Assembly (NCBI GenBank): GCA_964498065.1 | Contig: CAZCFZ010000021.1 | Location: forward strand, 1-64,000 | Length of the DNA stretch: 64,000 bases | Reading direction: 5' to 3' | From: FEN-1297 sp964498065 | Lineage (GTDB): Bacteria > Bacteroidota > Ignavibacteria > Ignavibacteriales > Ignavibacteriaceae | In this document: positions 25,912 through 36,507 of the stretch, piece by piece | Numbering within the stretch: the stretch's first letter is position 1 | Layout of the letters: every line of letters starts with the position of its first letter | The notes under the pieces: model-generated | What the model was told of the DNA's origin: nothing | Seen by the model: the letters and a program-made list of their open reading frames with translations, nothing else | Databases searched by the model: none | Position numbers and translations under genes: made by a program

Positions 25912-26581
25912 TTTTTCTTTCCTTTATAATGAATTTTTTCAAATAATTGGGTTCCAGATATTCATAATCATAAGTAATTAACTCGGAACTGAAAATTTTA
26001 CTCCAAGCTGCAACATATAATGGTGACGGGGCAATAAAAATATTATTGCCTTCAATTCTTTTGCTGCTGCTGTTTAAGTTAACATTACCGAAAATTAATG
26101 CATTTTCGGCTAAATTACGAAAATCGTCATGGTTTATAATTCGTAAATTCTCCACAAATATATAATTATTCAAATTAATTTTAAACTTAGCATAATAAAT
26201 CTCTTCCATATTCACTTTGTTTGCAATTATAAATTCAGATCCGGCAGGTAAAATAGATGATAACTGCAAAGCCATTGCTTCATATGTCGGTACAGGTATT
26301 ATCGGCAATGAAGAACCGAAAGCAATTCCCTTAGCTGCCGATAATCCTATCCTTAATCCTGTAAATGATCCGGGACCGGATGAGACAGCTATTCCTCCTA
26401 AATCACCTGTTTCAATACCTGCTGCACGAATTACGTAGTCAATAGTCTCAAAAAGTTTTTCCGCATGAGAATTTTTCAAATAGATTTGTGACTCAAAAAA
26501 TTTAGTATCACTAAAATAGACACAAGCTCCGCAAATACTATTTGAGGTTTCGATAGATAATATTGGTTTATCTTCATTCAT
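25904..26581 (-). CDS. tsaB: tRNA t6A synthesis protein TsaB
   Basis: A 225-residue ASKHA-fold protein: PILSIETSNSICGACVY at the start, HAEKLFETIDYVI, and the family hallmark SSGPGSFTGLRIGLSAAKGI. TsaB pairs with TsaD and TsaE to place the threonylcarbamoyl group on A37 of tRNAs that read ANN codons. It lacks the metal-binding histidines of TsaD, as expected. It overlaps tsaE and the DUF1573 gene by 8 bases each, so all three are co-translated. The second half is diverged, as usual for TsaB. Confidence 0.93.
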   Translation of the reverse strand: MNEDKPILSIETSNSICGACVYFSDTKFFESQIYLKNSHAEKLFETIDYVIRAAGIETGDLGGIAVSSGPGSFTGLRIGLSAAKGIAFGSSLPIIPVPTYEAMALQLSSILPAGSEFIIANKVNMEEIYYAKFKINLNNYIFVENLRIINHDDFRNLAENALIFGNVNLNSSSKRIEGNNIFIAPSPLYVAAWSKIFSSELITYDYEYLEPNYLKKFIIKERKNG

Positions 26582-27002
26582 ATTTTTTAAAATTAAATTC
26601 TCTTGTAAAATCTTCGTTTAATTTGATTTCTATAATTATTCTTTTTTTCGGTAAAACCTGAGGGAATAAATCTCCCCACTCAATAAAAATTATTGCATCC
26701 GGATTATTTAAATAATCATTAAACCCGATATCATATAATTCCGCCATTTCGTTTATTCTGTAGAAATCGAAATGATATATTTTATATTTACATTCGTATT
26801 CATTTATAATTGCAAAGGTCGGGCTATTAACATTATTTCCGCCCAAAGCATTTACTGCATTTTTTATAAAAAAAGTTTTCCCCGCTCCGAGGTTTCCGTT
26901 TAGTATAATTACTTCACCGGGATGAATACTTAGAGCAAAATTGCCTGCTAGCTCAACTGTTTCTTCTTTGGAGTAAACAATTTTCTTAAAAGGGAATTCC
27001 AC
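26574..27002 (-). CDS. tsaE: tRNA t6A synthesis ATPase TsaE
   Basis: A 142-residue P-loop protein with Walker A GNLGAGKT (36-43), SPTFAIINEYECKYKIYHFD and FIEWGDLFPQVLP, all typical of TsaE (YjeE). It hydrolyses ATP to reset the TsaBD complex during t6A formation. The start is GTG at 27002, directly adjacent to the porX stop. It overlaps tsaB by 8 bases. tsaD is not in the window. Confidence 0.93.
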   Translation of the reverse strand: MEFPFKKIVYSKEETVELAGNFALSIHPGEVIILNGNLGAGKTFFIKNAVNALGGNNVNSPTFAIINEYECKYKIYHFDFYRINEMAELYDIGFNDYLNNPDAIIFIEWGDLFPQVLPKKRIIIEIKLNEDFTREFNFKKYE

Positions 27003-28571
27003 TTATTTCGGTTCCATAGTTATGACAGGTAAGATTATTTCTTCCATAGAAATACCGCCGTGCTGAAAAGTATCCTTATAATATGTTAAATATTTATGAT
27101 AATCGGTCGGATAAACAAAATAGAAATCTTCCTTAGCAATAATGTAATTTATCGTAACTCCTCTTTTCGGTAATTTATATTCTTCGGGATTTTTAATATA
27201 GATTGCATGCTTATCATCTACCTTTAGATTTCTGCCGAATTTAAACCTTAGATTTACCGAAGCTTCCCTGTCGCCCAGAACTTTAGCCCCGCGTAAGGAA
27301 CGAATGCTGCCATGATCGGTAGTAATAATAATTTTAGCATTCTTAACATTTGCAAGAGCTTTGAATGATGCAAAAAGCGATGAATGTGTAAACCAGGTAT
27401 TGGTTAAAGAACGGTAAGCCGGTTCATCAGGAGCGATTTCTTTTAATAAATCCGAATCGGATCTTCCATGAGCTATCATATCCAGAAAGTTAACTACAAT
27501 TGCAGTGAAATGAGTGTTTTGATATGAAAGTATGTTCTGCTCAAAATTTCTTCCTACTTCCGGATCTATTATTTTCAAATATTTTAATTCATTTCGAAGT
27601 TTAATTTTTTTCCTATCAAGTAACAACTGCAGTAATTCTTTTTCATATTTATTCATACTTTTTTCATCATCGTCACCGCTGCTCCAAAGAGTAGGATAAT
27701 GCTTTTCAATTTCCGACGGGAATAGACCGCTGAATAAGGCATTCCGGGCATACGGTGTTGCTGTCGGAAGTATTGAATAATAATAATCTTTCTCTATTTT
27801 AAAAAGATCGCGGAGATGCTGTTCCATTATCAGCCATTGATCCAACCGCAGACAATCAAGCACAAAGAAAAATATAGAAGAGTTAGAATCTGTAAGATGC
27901 GGAACAACATATTTAGATACAATTTCCGGCGATAATGTGGGGGTATAATTATCCCCGAGGGAAGTAATCCAGTTACTATAATTTTTTTCTACAAATTTTG
28001 AAAACTCTTTGTTGCCCTCCTTCTTTTGATCATTCAAACTTTGACGTAAATCTATTCCAGGGTGAGAGTCTAATTCAACATCCCAGTTAACTAATTTTAA
28101 ATATATTTCTATCCATTCCGCAAAATCCATATTATTCATAAATGCTCTTGAAATTTCGTTAAAGTCCTGCAGATAATCTTTCGCAGCGTACTGACCCGAA
28201 ATTCTTTTTCCTTCAAGAATTTTTTTACATACTAATAGCACCTGGCTCGGATTAATCGGCTTGGTTAGATAATCTCTAATCTTTACTCCTATAGCTTCAT
28301 CCATTAAACTTTCTTCTTCACTTTTTGTAATCATTACAACGGGCAAACCCGGATTTATGTCTTTAATTTCACTAAGAGTTTGCAATCCTCCCATTCCTGC
28401 CATCATTTCATCCAGAAAAATTAAATCATAGTCTTTCTCTTTAACGGCGGAAATAGCATCCTCACCATTCGTTACAGTATCAACTAGATATCCTTTTTCC
28501 GATAAAAATATTATATGTGAACGGAATAAGTCAATTTCGTCGTCCACCCATAGTATTTTATTTTCTTTCAT
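27003..28571 (-). CDS. porX: PorX-like response regulator with PglZ domain
   Basis: The 522-residue protein has an N-terminal receiver domain (1 to about 120; acidic pocket VDDE, phosphoacceptor Asp54 in LIFLDEMMAGMGG). It has a helical middle and a PglZ domain of the alkaline-phosphatase superfamily (about 220-520; FFFVLDCLRLDQW, ATPYARNALFSGLFPSEI, TTDHGSIR). This is the architecture of PorX, which in Porphyromonas controls type IX secretion with the kinase PorY. It sits directly downstream of sprA, a type IX translocon gene, which supports that role. No DNA-binding domain is present, and no kinase gene is adjacent. Confidence 0.88.
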   Translation of the reverse strand: MKENKILWVDDEIDLFRSHIIFLSEKGYLVDTVTNGEDAISAVKEKDYDLIFLDEMMAGMGGLQTLSEIKDINPGLPVVMITKSEEESLMDEAIGVKIRDYLTKPINPSQVLLVCKKILEGKRISGQYAAKDYLQDFNEISRAFMNNMDFAEWIEIYLKLVNWDVELDSHPGIDLRQSLNDQKKEGNKEFSKFVEKNYSNWITSLGDNYTPTLSPEIVSKYVVPHLTDSNSSIFFFVLDCLRLDQWLIMEQHLRDLFKIEKDYYYSILPTATPYARNALFSGLFPSEIEKHYPTLWSSGDDDEKSMNKYEKELLQLLLDRKKIKLRNELKYLKIIDPEVGRNFEQNILSYQNTHFTAIVVNFLDMIAHGRSDSDLLKEIAPDEPAYRSLTNTWFTHSSLFASFKALANVKNAKIIITTDHGSIRSLRGAKVLGDREASVNLRFKFGRNLKVDDKHAIYIKNPEEYKLPKRGVTINYIIAKEDFYFVYPTDYHKYLTYYKDTFQHGGISMEEIILPVITMEPK

Positions 28572-28697
28572 TTGTTCCTTTCCTTTTAAATAATTACCTG
28601 ATTCTAAGTAATTAAGGTAACATAAAATTAATTAAATATAAGCTGTTCTCGAGCAACTTTCATATCAACACAAAATTATGTGATTAAAACTAATTAA

Positions 28698-31600
28698 TTA
28701 TTGAATAGAGATATGAACATCCAATCCGGCCGTATTTGTAGTCATCGGAGGAACCTGCGAAGCTCCTACCGGTTCTGTTGTAGATTTCTGATAAAATATA
28801 GCTATAGTTACTTTTGAACTGATTGTATATTTTACTCTTGGTTCTATTGTTACTCTGTCTGTTCCGTTCTGGGGAATTCCTCCATCTACATATTTATTCA
28901 TATCATATAAAATAGAAGTACTTTGAGAATTTGTATATGAAAAAGTAAATTCAATATCATTCTTAAGTGAAACGCCGAAAAGCGGCAATTCAAATCCGGT
29001 TTTAGAATAAGTAGCAGATATTCCTATATCTTTCTGAAAACTTTCTGTAATGTTTTGAGTTGAGACACCCAAACTGTAGCTGGAATTGGTTGAGTATTTT
29101 ATACTTCCGCTCAAATTACCATTCCATAGTTTTGCAAAAGTCATATTTAATCCAATTAAAGGTGCAAAGCCGTAAGTTATAGTCTGAGTCTGAACAACCG
29201 TGTTCCCGTTAGGATCCAAACTCCACCCCTGGCTATACTGAGAAGTATAAGCATGATTTAGAGAAGCTCTTTCCGTAAACATTTTAAAAGGCCAGTATTT
29301 CTCCAAGCCGTCCCAGGTTATCGACCAGTTCGGCCGGGGGATATAGTTAGCAAAATCTTTAAGGAAACTAATTCTAGATAAAAGAGGCAAAGATTCGAAT
29401 CCTTCCGTAAATGCATTTGAAAGATTGGCTGCAGGATCTGCTGCATCCGGATTATAAAGATCATGCACACGGCTTATTCCGCTTTTGAAAATACTTAAAA
29501 GAGAGACAGGCGGCAGTGAAAAAAATGAACGGCTTATAGTTCCGGTTTCGTTAACATATTGGGGTGTAGTAAATCCGGTTAGTGTATCCGAATTTAGAAT
29601 TACGCTTTTATTCAAAGACCAGCCCACTTTCCAATTTAAATTAATTCTTGCTCCTTCCCATAGAGGTTTTGAAGTCTGGAAAGTTAAATTATTCTGCTCT
29701 GAATACACGTCGGTAATACTCAGCCCGGGCGCTCGAATATTGCCTACGTCTGAATTTAATCCAAGCATAAATAATCTCGGAGGACCATAGTCCCGGTTAT
29801 AGGTTAATCCAAAGAAATTATACAAACCCGTCCCGTTTCCCGGCAATGCAGATTTTGTAACATTATTACTATTGGAAAAGTTTATATTAATAGATTCATA
29901 ATCGAAAAATAAAATTCTGGATAAATTTCTTACAAAAAGCCAGGCATTTTTAAGGGGATTTTTCTTTTCCTTAATTCTTGCAGTATCTCTTACCGACGCC
30001 GTATCATTTACATTTGGCTTTGCCTCTTCCGGAATCTTCTTACCCTGTTCCATATTGGAATTTCCCTGCCCAAAATTGCGTTCTCTACCTTCCATCCTTT
30101 GATTAACCAAATTATTTTCATTTTGCTTATTGCTTTTGCTACTTGCAAATAACGGTTCTGTTAAGGCTTTTAATGCCAGATTTAAACCTATACTTGATTG
30201 ATTTGCAAAACCTGCACTTCTTCCTGCTTCTTTCTGTGCAAAGTTATTATTCCACCTATAACTAACTGAATAACTGGCACTTAAATTAAAATACTTATCA
30301 ATATCCCATAAAGTAGGTAGTTTTGGACTAGTTTGAATACTAAGATTTTGTGAAAAAGCATAATCATTTCCGAAAAAATTCCCGGAAAGTATTTTATGCC
30401 AAACTTCGTTCTCCGGTTTAGGTGTATTGTCTGAATTGAATTCAAGATAAGCAAGAGATGAATTTAATGCCATTGAATAGTTTGTGGTAACATTAAACAA
30501 ACCCCCATCAGTTAATTTCCAGCTTGTATTAAAATTACGGTTAGTAGTAAAATTATGTGAATAAATTCCCTGGATAGGGCTATTATTTACAGAAGTATTT
30601 TCATTAAAAGTTCTATTCCTCTGTACAGCCAAACTAAAGCTGATATTCTGCGGAGAATAATATATTTTTAGCTTTTTATAATCCTTTAGTAAACTAAAAA
30701 TACTTCCTATTATCGGGATATTTACTGCATAAATATAATTATCGGGGCTGAGCGTAACAGCATAATTCATATTAGCATTCCACTGCCAACTTCTGTTAAC
30801 TAAAACAGTGGGACTTCTGCTGAATGTTTTGTTATAATTAAAACCGAAACTAAGAGCATTAAAGGTACTGTTAACTATCCAGGAAGAACTTGGAATTCTA
30901 AAAGCAATATTTGAAGCCGCCCAACTGTCTGAAACATTAATGGATTGAGAGTTGGTAATTATTTGCTGCCCGGTCATGCCGGTATATCTTGTTGAGTCGG
31001 TTTGATTCTTAATTCTTTCATCTGCAATTGCAGCGGCAGAGTCTACTTTTATATCTGTACCGGGAATATAAAGCGGCTTGCCTATTGATTCCGAATGGGA
31101 ATAACTTATATTCAAGCTGCTGCCGGGCATATTAAACGGCAGAAACTTAAGAACATTTAGGTTGGCTGAAAGATTCCAGCTTTTTGAATTTATCCGTGAA
31201 CCGAACTGTGTAGAAAGGCTATGGAAATAGGGATCCGTCTCACTCATATTAAAATTAACCGTCATTAAATCTGCAAGTTTAAGTGTTGTGGCAACTTTAT
31301 ATGCCCAGCCGGGATGATTATCAGCTCCTAACACCCTTAATTCATCAATCCAAACTTCCCCGCTAATTGAATGAGGCAGCTTGGTATTTTTAGTAATGTT
31401 TATAATACCAAATGAAAGGAATCTCACTGAAGTTAATGACGGGTTACCTTTAATGCCGTAATACCGTCCCGGTTGTCCCGGTATAGGTGTATCAAAAACA
31501 TTTTTATAATTTATAGAATCTAATTTCTGCTTAATTGTAGTCAAACTGCTGAACGGAATATCCACATCATTCCATCCCTTTGTTATCGGCAGCCGGTATT

Positions 31601-34600
31601 CATAAAAATTATTTGTATCCGATCCAAACCTAAAATATAATTGAGCGGAATAACCGCCCCCGGATGTATCGGCAATATCAGTTCCAGGCGTTTCATCACC
31701 ATGCACAAAAAATTTCATCTCTTTATAATTGAATACATCGAGCGGCTTATAAAGATATTTAATTGCTTCTCTAGAGCTATCAGGCTGCAGACCCTTTACA
31801 ATAAGGTCCATTGATTGTTCATTACTATAAACGTTCTGATTTGGCTGTGTTAAATCCCTTACTTGTGTTACACCCGGAGGAAAGCTATAATTAGGATTAT
31901 CTTCATAATTTATGACGGAAACAGCCATAACAGTATCATATGGCCTTGTTTGTTCCCATTCATTACCAACAAGATTAAATTCCGCAAATCTTACGTGCAC
32001 CTCACTTGTTACACCGGTAGTAAACAGCCTAATATATTCAACATCCGATAAGGTCGGATTTCCAACATTCATTGAAGTATCCTGCAATGGAATCCTGTAT
32101 AGATGCCATCCGAATTTGGTATTAGCCGGACTTGTTATATACTTAAGTTTCTTTGCTTCATTTGTATCTAAAGGTACAGCATATCTAAAATAACTGTTCA
32201 CCTTATCGAGATTACCATTATGATTTAGGTCTTCCGTATCGGGAATTCTCCCGATATCTGTTAAAATTGAATTGCCTTGGGTGCCATTTATATAGTAATA
32301 TGCCATCTCACCGGACATACCATTGCGATTAGGTTGAAAATCATCACCGCTTGGATCATTTTTTGTCCATGCCGAATAGCCTAATTTTTTTACCGAATCC
32401 CTCTCCTGCTGATCAAACATTTCATCAAGACCAGTATCCTCACCTTGATCAACAACACCATTATGATTTTGATCTTCAGTATTAAGGATATTGTTTGGAA
32501 TTACATCCTCACTGATTCTGCCAAGATCTATATATACATAAGAATTTGGAGGTGCTGAATCGACTTTCAACCAAAATTCTATATATTCAATATTTTGTGC
32601 TTGCAAATCATTGGATACGGAAGATAAAGATTTCATCATTCCTCCCCAATTAATTTTCGGATTTTGAAGCCGTGGATTCCAATTATATGTCCCGGAACTA
32701 TCCGGCATAAATACGTAATCCAATACAGGAACCTGGTTATTTTGAGTAGCCACTTTCTTTTTGCTTCCCCAAATTTGCGGAACTTGCACATCAGAAGGTG
32801 TTATTGTATACCAAAAGCTTTTAGCTTTATAAAACATCATATGCTGCAGACTTGTATCTTTAAAAGCACTTAATCCTCCCGGCGGACTCAGGTCTTTCCA
32901 TCCGGTATAATTTACGCCTATAGGAAGAAGCTTTTTTGAACCTTCAAAATCATCAATGTATGCAATGCTCTCTCCTTTATCAGCAGGGATTGTGCTTTTC
33001 ATTGTATTTGGATTTGGATTAATTCGTGCATATTCGCCCGATATAGAAAAACTTGACATTTCTTTTGTTGAGAATAATTTATCAAGTCCCTTAGTAACAA
33101 AAGGTAAATCAGCGCTTGTATTAAAATCAACTCCCATAATTGTATTGCTTAAAGGCTCCTCTCCAATTCTAACTCTTTGACTTAATGTCTGCTGGTTTAA
33201 ATTCATTATTGAAAAACCAAGCTTGGTTTTATCTGAAATGTTAAGTACTCCTCTTGCACCAATCAAAGTTTTAGATGCTAACTGGAATAAATCATTCTGC
33301 TCATAAGTAATTTTTAGGTTGGCTCCCGGGACCAAAGCATCTCTATTTAAAATAGTCAGCTGCCCAATGTTATAATCAACCGTATAATCAACATTTGGAG
33401 TAAGTTCGCGTCCGTTTAGAGTAACCTGCACGGAATTTTCAACAATATTAAACCCGAGCTGATAAGTTGAGCTGGCTTCGCCGGAATATTTACCAGTTAT
33501 TTCCCAATTATTATGAATATTATTTTGCGCTCCTATTTGACTAGTATCATAAATAGCTTGGTACTGCAAAGAATCCGGCAAGCTGGCGGGATAATTCCCC
33601 CCGAAAGGCTGAAGAGTAGGAAAGATTAGTTCTCCAGTTGCAGGGAGAATTGTAATTGTCGGGACCCAATCAAATTTACCATCACCATTCGGACTTGGAT
33701 TACCACTGGCATCCAAATTGTCCAAACCGAAAGCATGAAGCAATTGAACCGTACCTTTAGCAGTATTCAATGAAGTTACAGCATTCCCGCCCGGATTATC
33801 ATATTCTACTTGCAGATCGAAACCATCCTGCTTAATATTAGAACCGCCTAGATAATATATATTTTTCAATAATAATTGCCAGGCTTTTTTATACTGCGGT
33901 TTTAAATATGCAGGTTTTATTAATTTAAGTATTAATCTTGAAGTATCCGGTAACGATTGCACAATCTTTGAATTTAAAAATTCTCCGTAGTATCTATCAT
34001 CACTTGGACCGGGATCGCTATTTTGAACTTCATAGGCTACAGCTATGGCATCTTGATCCTGTATATTGGTATGAAATGTTATATATCCGGTATTCGGATG
34101 CAATGTATAATCTACATCCGGAGTCAGCAATACAAATCGACCTGTTTCCTCTTGTCCTGGGATAGGATTAGATATATCTTGTCTATATTGAGCCGGATAT
34201 TCTTGAGAACCACTAATAGCCGGTAAATCTATATATGCATTAACCTGTCTTTCTTTTGCTTTGTCAGGCGTATAAGTTTGTGTGGATTTCCAAACTTCTA
34301 TTTTAACAATATAATATTGAGATAATACAGTAGAGCCATTGCTGTTGTAATATTTATTAAAAATGTTTAAATCTTTACTAGTATCTGCATATATAGAATC
34401 GACAAAATAATTATTGGTTTCATAATTATAAGCCCTTATATCGAATGGCTGCGAAGTAGATCCATTAGAAACCGAAACTGTTTTTATTTCACCTTTTTTC
34501 TGACTGGCTAATGTAGTTAAGGATAAAGGACCTAATTTAAATTGCGCCTTAACACCAAATAAGGCTTCACTTCCTCCGACAAGAGGAGTTGTCTGCATTG

Positions 34601-35648
34601 AAACATTACCGGCTTCTACACTTTGAACAATCTCATCTTCATACCCGGTGTATTTTATGTGCAATTGATTTTGATATTCAAAAGTTCGTTCGGTATTCCA
34701 GTCCGCACTGATATTTAATTTATCACCTATAGTACCGTTAACATTAATTTGCACTTGTTGTTTAAAATCGGGTTCATTGCGGGTATTACCTAATGCCGAG
34801 GCTGTTACACCCTGTGTAGTTGTGTTAACCCAGGCGCCATGAATATCAACCGCGCCTCCGATTCTTAGGCTTATTTTGGGTTTACCAAAAATACTTAAAA
34901 CGCCGACACTCGGTAAGGGAATTTCCAAATTTGTAATATTCTTTATTAGTTCCCCCAATTCTTTTTTTGAGCTTTTCAATTCATATCCGCCTGCAATTTG
35001 ATCCCAATCGCTCTTTTCATTTAATGCAAGCTGCAACTTGAGATATTCATCTATCGGAATTCGAAGCAGTATTTTTGTTTCCTGCCCGGCAATTTTGTCT
35101 CTAACAATTACATATTTACCCGTGGAATCAATTGTTACTGTTCTTGTAATCAGTCCGGCTGAAGGCTGTGCATAAAAGCTTGGTTCATTATTCAAATTAA
35201 GTTGAACATAAGGGACATCATGGCGTTTATAATTGAAATACTTTAACCTTGCGGTAGAGTCGATTGCCATTGAATCTAATTTAACGGTATCTGCTTTAAC
35301 AGCTATTGTATCTTTACGTAATGCGGTTGTATCGATACCTTTTATATTTTCTCTAGTTTTAATTTTATCCTGTGTAGAATCTACACCGGTTGTGATTGGG
35401 ATTTTGAGCGCTCCTGCATATGTACCGGCAGAAATTTCAGAAAGGTTCCCTTGTCTTTGAAATGAATCAGCTTCTGCAATATTGATATGTTGATAATTCT
35501 TGTAAAACACATCAATCCACAAAGCCCGATTAATCTGAGATTCATAATTTGATAAGAAGCCAAGATTAATTGCCGCATAAAAAAGAATTAAACTAACCGT
35601 TAAAGTGCGGGCAATCGTCGAAATCAGTTTTAATATTTTCCGGCTAAT
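28698..35648 (-). CDS. sprA: Cell-surface protein SprA, type IX secretion translocon, probable AUU start
   Basis: At about 2316 residues it is the largest gene here. SprA forms the giant outer-membrane barrel of the type IX system in Flavobacterium. Family landmarks include repeated QVQINVNGTIGDKLNISADW segments, GRELTPNVDYTVDYNIGQLT, and many aromatic-ended beta strands to the C-terminus. The first conventional start (TTG at 35522) has no signal peptide. The frame continues 42 codons upstream to ATT at 35648, preceded by AGGGA five bases away. That gives MSRKILKLISTIARTLTVSL and a clear secretion signal. An in-frame TAA at 35670-35672 stops further extension. The start is inferred; the identity is firm. 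Confidence 0.93.
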   Translation of the reverse strand: MSRKILKLISTIARTLTVSLILFYAAINLGFLSNYESQINRALWIDVFYKNYQHINIAEADSFQRQGNLSEISAGTYAGALKIPITTGVDSTQDKIKTRENIKGIDTTALRKDTIAVKADTVKLDSMAIDSTARLKYFNYKRHDVPYVQLNLNNEPSFYAQPSAGLITRTVTIDSTGKYVIVRDKIAGQETKILLRIPIDEYLKLQLALNEKSDWDQIAGGYELKSSKKELGELIKNITNLEIPLPSVGVLSIFGKPKISLRIGGAVDIHGAWVNTTTQGVTASALGNTRNEPDFKQQVQINVNGTIGDKLNISADWNTERTFEYQNQLHIKYTGYEDEIVQSVEAGNVSMQTTPLVGGSEALFGVKAQFKLGPLSLTTLASQKKGEIKTVSVSNGSTSQPFDIRAYNYETNNYFVDSIYADTSKDLNIFNKYYNSNGSTVLSQYYIVKIEVWKSTQTYTPDKAKERQVNAYIDLPAISGSQEYPAQYRQDISNPIPGQEETGRFVLLTPDVDYTLHPNTGYITFHTNIQDQDAIAVAYEVQNSDPGPSDDRYYGEFLNSKIVQSLPDTSRLILKLIKPAYLKPQYKKAWQLLLKNIYYLGGSNIKQDGFDLQVEYDNPGGNAVTSLNTAKGTVQLLHAFGLDNLDASGNPSPNGDGKFDWVPTITILPATGELIFPTLQPFGGNYPASLPDSLQYQAIYDTSQIGAQNNIHNNWEITGKYSGEASSTYQLGFNIVENSVQVTLNGRELTPNVDYTVDYNIGQLTILNRDALVPGANLKITYEQNDLFQLASKTLIGARGVLNISDKTKLGFSIMNLNQQTLSQRVRIGEEPLSNTIMGVDFNTSADLPFVTKGLDKLFSTKEMSSFSISGEYARINPNPNTMKSTIPADKGESIAYIDDFEGSKKLLPIGVNYTGWKDLSPPGGLSAFKDTSLQHMMFYKAKSFWYTITPSDVQVPQIWGSKKKVATQNNQVPVLDYVFMPDSSGTYNWNPRLQNPKINWGGMMKSLSSVSNDLQAQNIEYIEFWLKVDSAPPNSYVYIDLGRISEDVIPNNILNTEDQNHNGVVDQGEDTGLDEMFDQQERDSVKKLGYSAWTKNDPSGDDFQPNRNGMSGEMAYYYINGTQGNSILTDIGRIPDTEDLNHNGNLDKVNSYFRYAVPLDTNEAKKLKYITSPANTKFGWHLYRIPLQDTSMNVGNPTLSDVEYIRLFTTGVTSEVHVRFAEFNLVGNEWEQTRPYDTVMAVSVINYEDNPNYSFPPGVTQVRDLTQPNQNVYSNEQSMDLIVKGLQPDSSREAIKYLYKPLDVFNYKEMKFFVHGDETPGTDIADTSGGGYSAQLYFRFGSDTNNFYEYRLPITKGWNDVDIPFSSLTTIKQKLDSINYKNVFDTPIPGQPGRYYGIKGNPSLTSVRFLSFGIINITKNTKLPHSISGEVWIDELRVLGADNHPGWAYKVATTLKLADLMTVNFNMSETDPYFHSLSTQFGSRINSKSWNLSANLNVLKFLPFNMPGSSLNISYSHSESIGKPLYIPGTDIKVDSAAAIADERIKNQTDSTRYTGMTGQQIITNSQSINVSDSWAASNIAFRIPSSSWIVNSTFNALSFGFNYNKTFSRSPTVLVNRSWQWNANMNYAVTLSPDNYIYAVNIPIIGSIFSLLKDYKKLKIYYSPQNISFSLAVQRNRTFNENTSVNNSPIQGIYSHNFTTNRNFNTSWKLTDGGLFNVTTNYSMALNSSLAYLEFNSDNTPKPENEVWHKILSGNFFGNDYAFSQNLSIQTSPKLPTLWDIDKYFNLSASYSVSYRWNNNFAQKEAGRSAGFANQSSIGLNLALKALTEPLFASSKSNKQNENNLVNQRMEGRERNFGQGNSNMEQGKKIPEEAKPNVNDTASVRDTARIKEKKNPLKNAWLFVRNLSRILFFDYESININFSNSNNVTKSALPGNGTGLYNFFGLTYNRDYGPPRLFMLGLNSDVGNIRAPGLSITDVYSEQNNLTFQTSKPLWEGARINLNWKVGWSLNKSVILNSDTLTGFTTPQYVNETGTISRSFFSLPPVSLLSIFKSGISRVHDLYNPDAADPAANLSNAFTEGFESLPLLSRISFLKDFANYIPRPNWSITWDGLEKYWPFKMFTERASLNHAYTSQYSQGWSLDPNGNTVVQTQTITYGFAPLIGLNMTFAKLWNGNLSGSIKYSTNSSYSLGVSTQNITESFQKDIGISATYSKTGFELPLFGVSLKNDIEFTFSYTNSQSTSILYDMNKYVDGGIPQNGTDRVTIEPRVKYTISSKVTIAIFYQKSTTEPVGASQVPPMTTNTAGLDVHISIQ

Positions 35649-35885
35649 AAGGATCCCTAATTGGATATGTTACAAACAAATTTTAAGGTAAAAATATTCT
35701 ATAGTTCTCCTCATTAATTTTCGATCGAAAAAATTATGTATTTTAACAGTTAATATCAATAATTGTAAATTTTTTAGTAAAAAACCTATATTTAATTTAT
35801 ATTATCCGATACATTGTTTTAAGGTAAATTTTTCTTCACTAATAAATTTTGACCATCAAGATGAGTGAGAAAAGAACAACAAAAT

Positions 35886-36398
35886 TTAAAGGTTAAATTT
35901 AGTTAACTTTTTAATTATTTTTTCATGCTGAGGGAAAAGATTCAATAATTTTTCTCTTTCTCCTAATCGAAGATCTTTAAAATCAAATCCGGGTGAAACA
36001 GTACATCCCATTAAACAGAAAGAAGATTTATCCAGAAGTTCAGCTCCAAACCAATAATTTTTTCTAATAACAATTTGCGGTAACTCCCCTTCTTTAAGTT
36101 TGTTACCAAGCAAAATTTCCTTTATTGCGCCGTTTTTTTCAATGATATAAATTTTGACCCCGCATCCATCATAAAAATGCCATATTTCATCCGATTTTAA
36201 TTTATGAAACAAAGAAACCTGATTATTTTTCAGTAAAAAATAAATTGAAGTTGAAAATGCTCTGGAAGCTTTATATCTATCCGGAAGATATTCCGCTTTA
36301 ATAATCTCGCCGGAGCGGTAAATCTCTTTATAATACCCTCCTTCGGGATGGGGAGATAATTGAAGTTTTGAAATATAAAGCCCGGCTTTGTCTTTCAT
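35886..36398 (-). CDS. Cupin-fold protein, DUF985 family
   Basis: A 170-residue single-domain protein. The start LQLSPHPEGGYYKEIYRS, then STSIYFLLKNNQVSLFHKLKSDEIWHFYDG and the end CTVSPGFDFKDLRLGER match the DUF985 cupin family nearly completely. The histidines and glutamate (HKLKSDEIWH) could hold a metal. Members have been linked to sugar epimerase-like folds, but no general reaction is known. It stands alone between sprA and the citrate synthase terminator. Confidence 0.88.
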   Translation of the reverse strand: MKDKAGLYISKLQLSPHPEGGYYKEIYRSGEIIKAEYLPDRYKASRAFSTSIYFLLKNNQVSLFHKLKSDEIWHFYDGCGVKIYIIEKNGAIKEILLGNKLKEGELPQIVIRKNYWFGAELLDKSSFCLMGCTVSPGFDFKDLRLGEREKLLNLFPQHEKIIKKLTKFNL

Positions 36399-36507
36399 TT
36401 TAATACAAAAATTATTAAAAATAACTTTTTAAAGTTAAGAATATTAATTGTCTTTAAAAATTCGGTATAATATAATATTAATTTGCTTTGGCAAAGAAAA
36501 AATCCAA

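Noticed and set aside
29485..34226. Several open frames on the + strand opposite sprA
   Set aside because: They are shadows of the sprA reading frame, without ribosome sites or domains.
35672..35714. 14-codon frame (ATG at 35714, TAA at 35670-35672) upstream of and in frame with sprA
   Set aside because: It ends in a clear stop and has no signal-like sequence. A one in three chance of being in frame makes coincidence likely, though a sequence error is possible.
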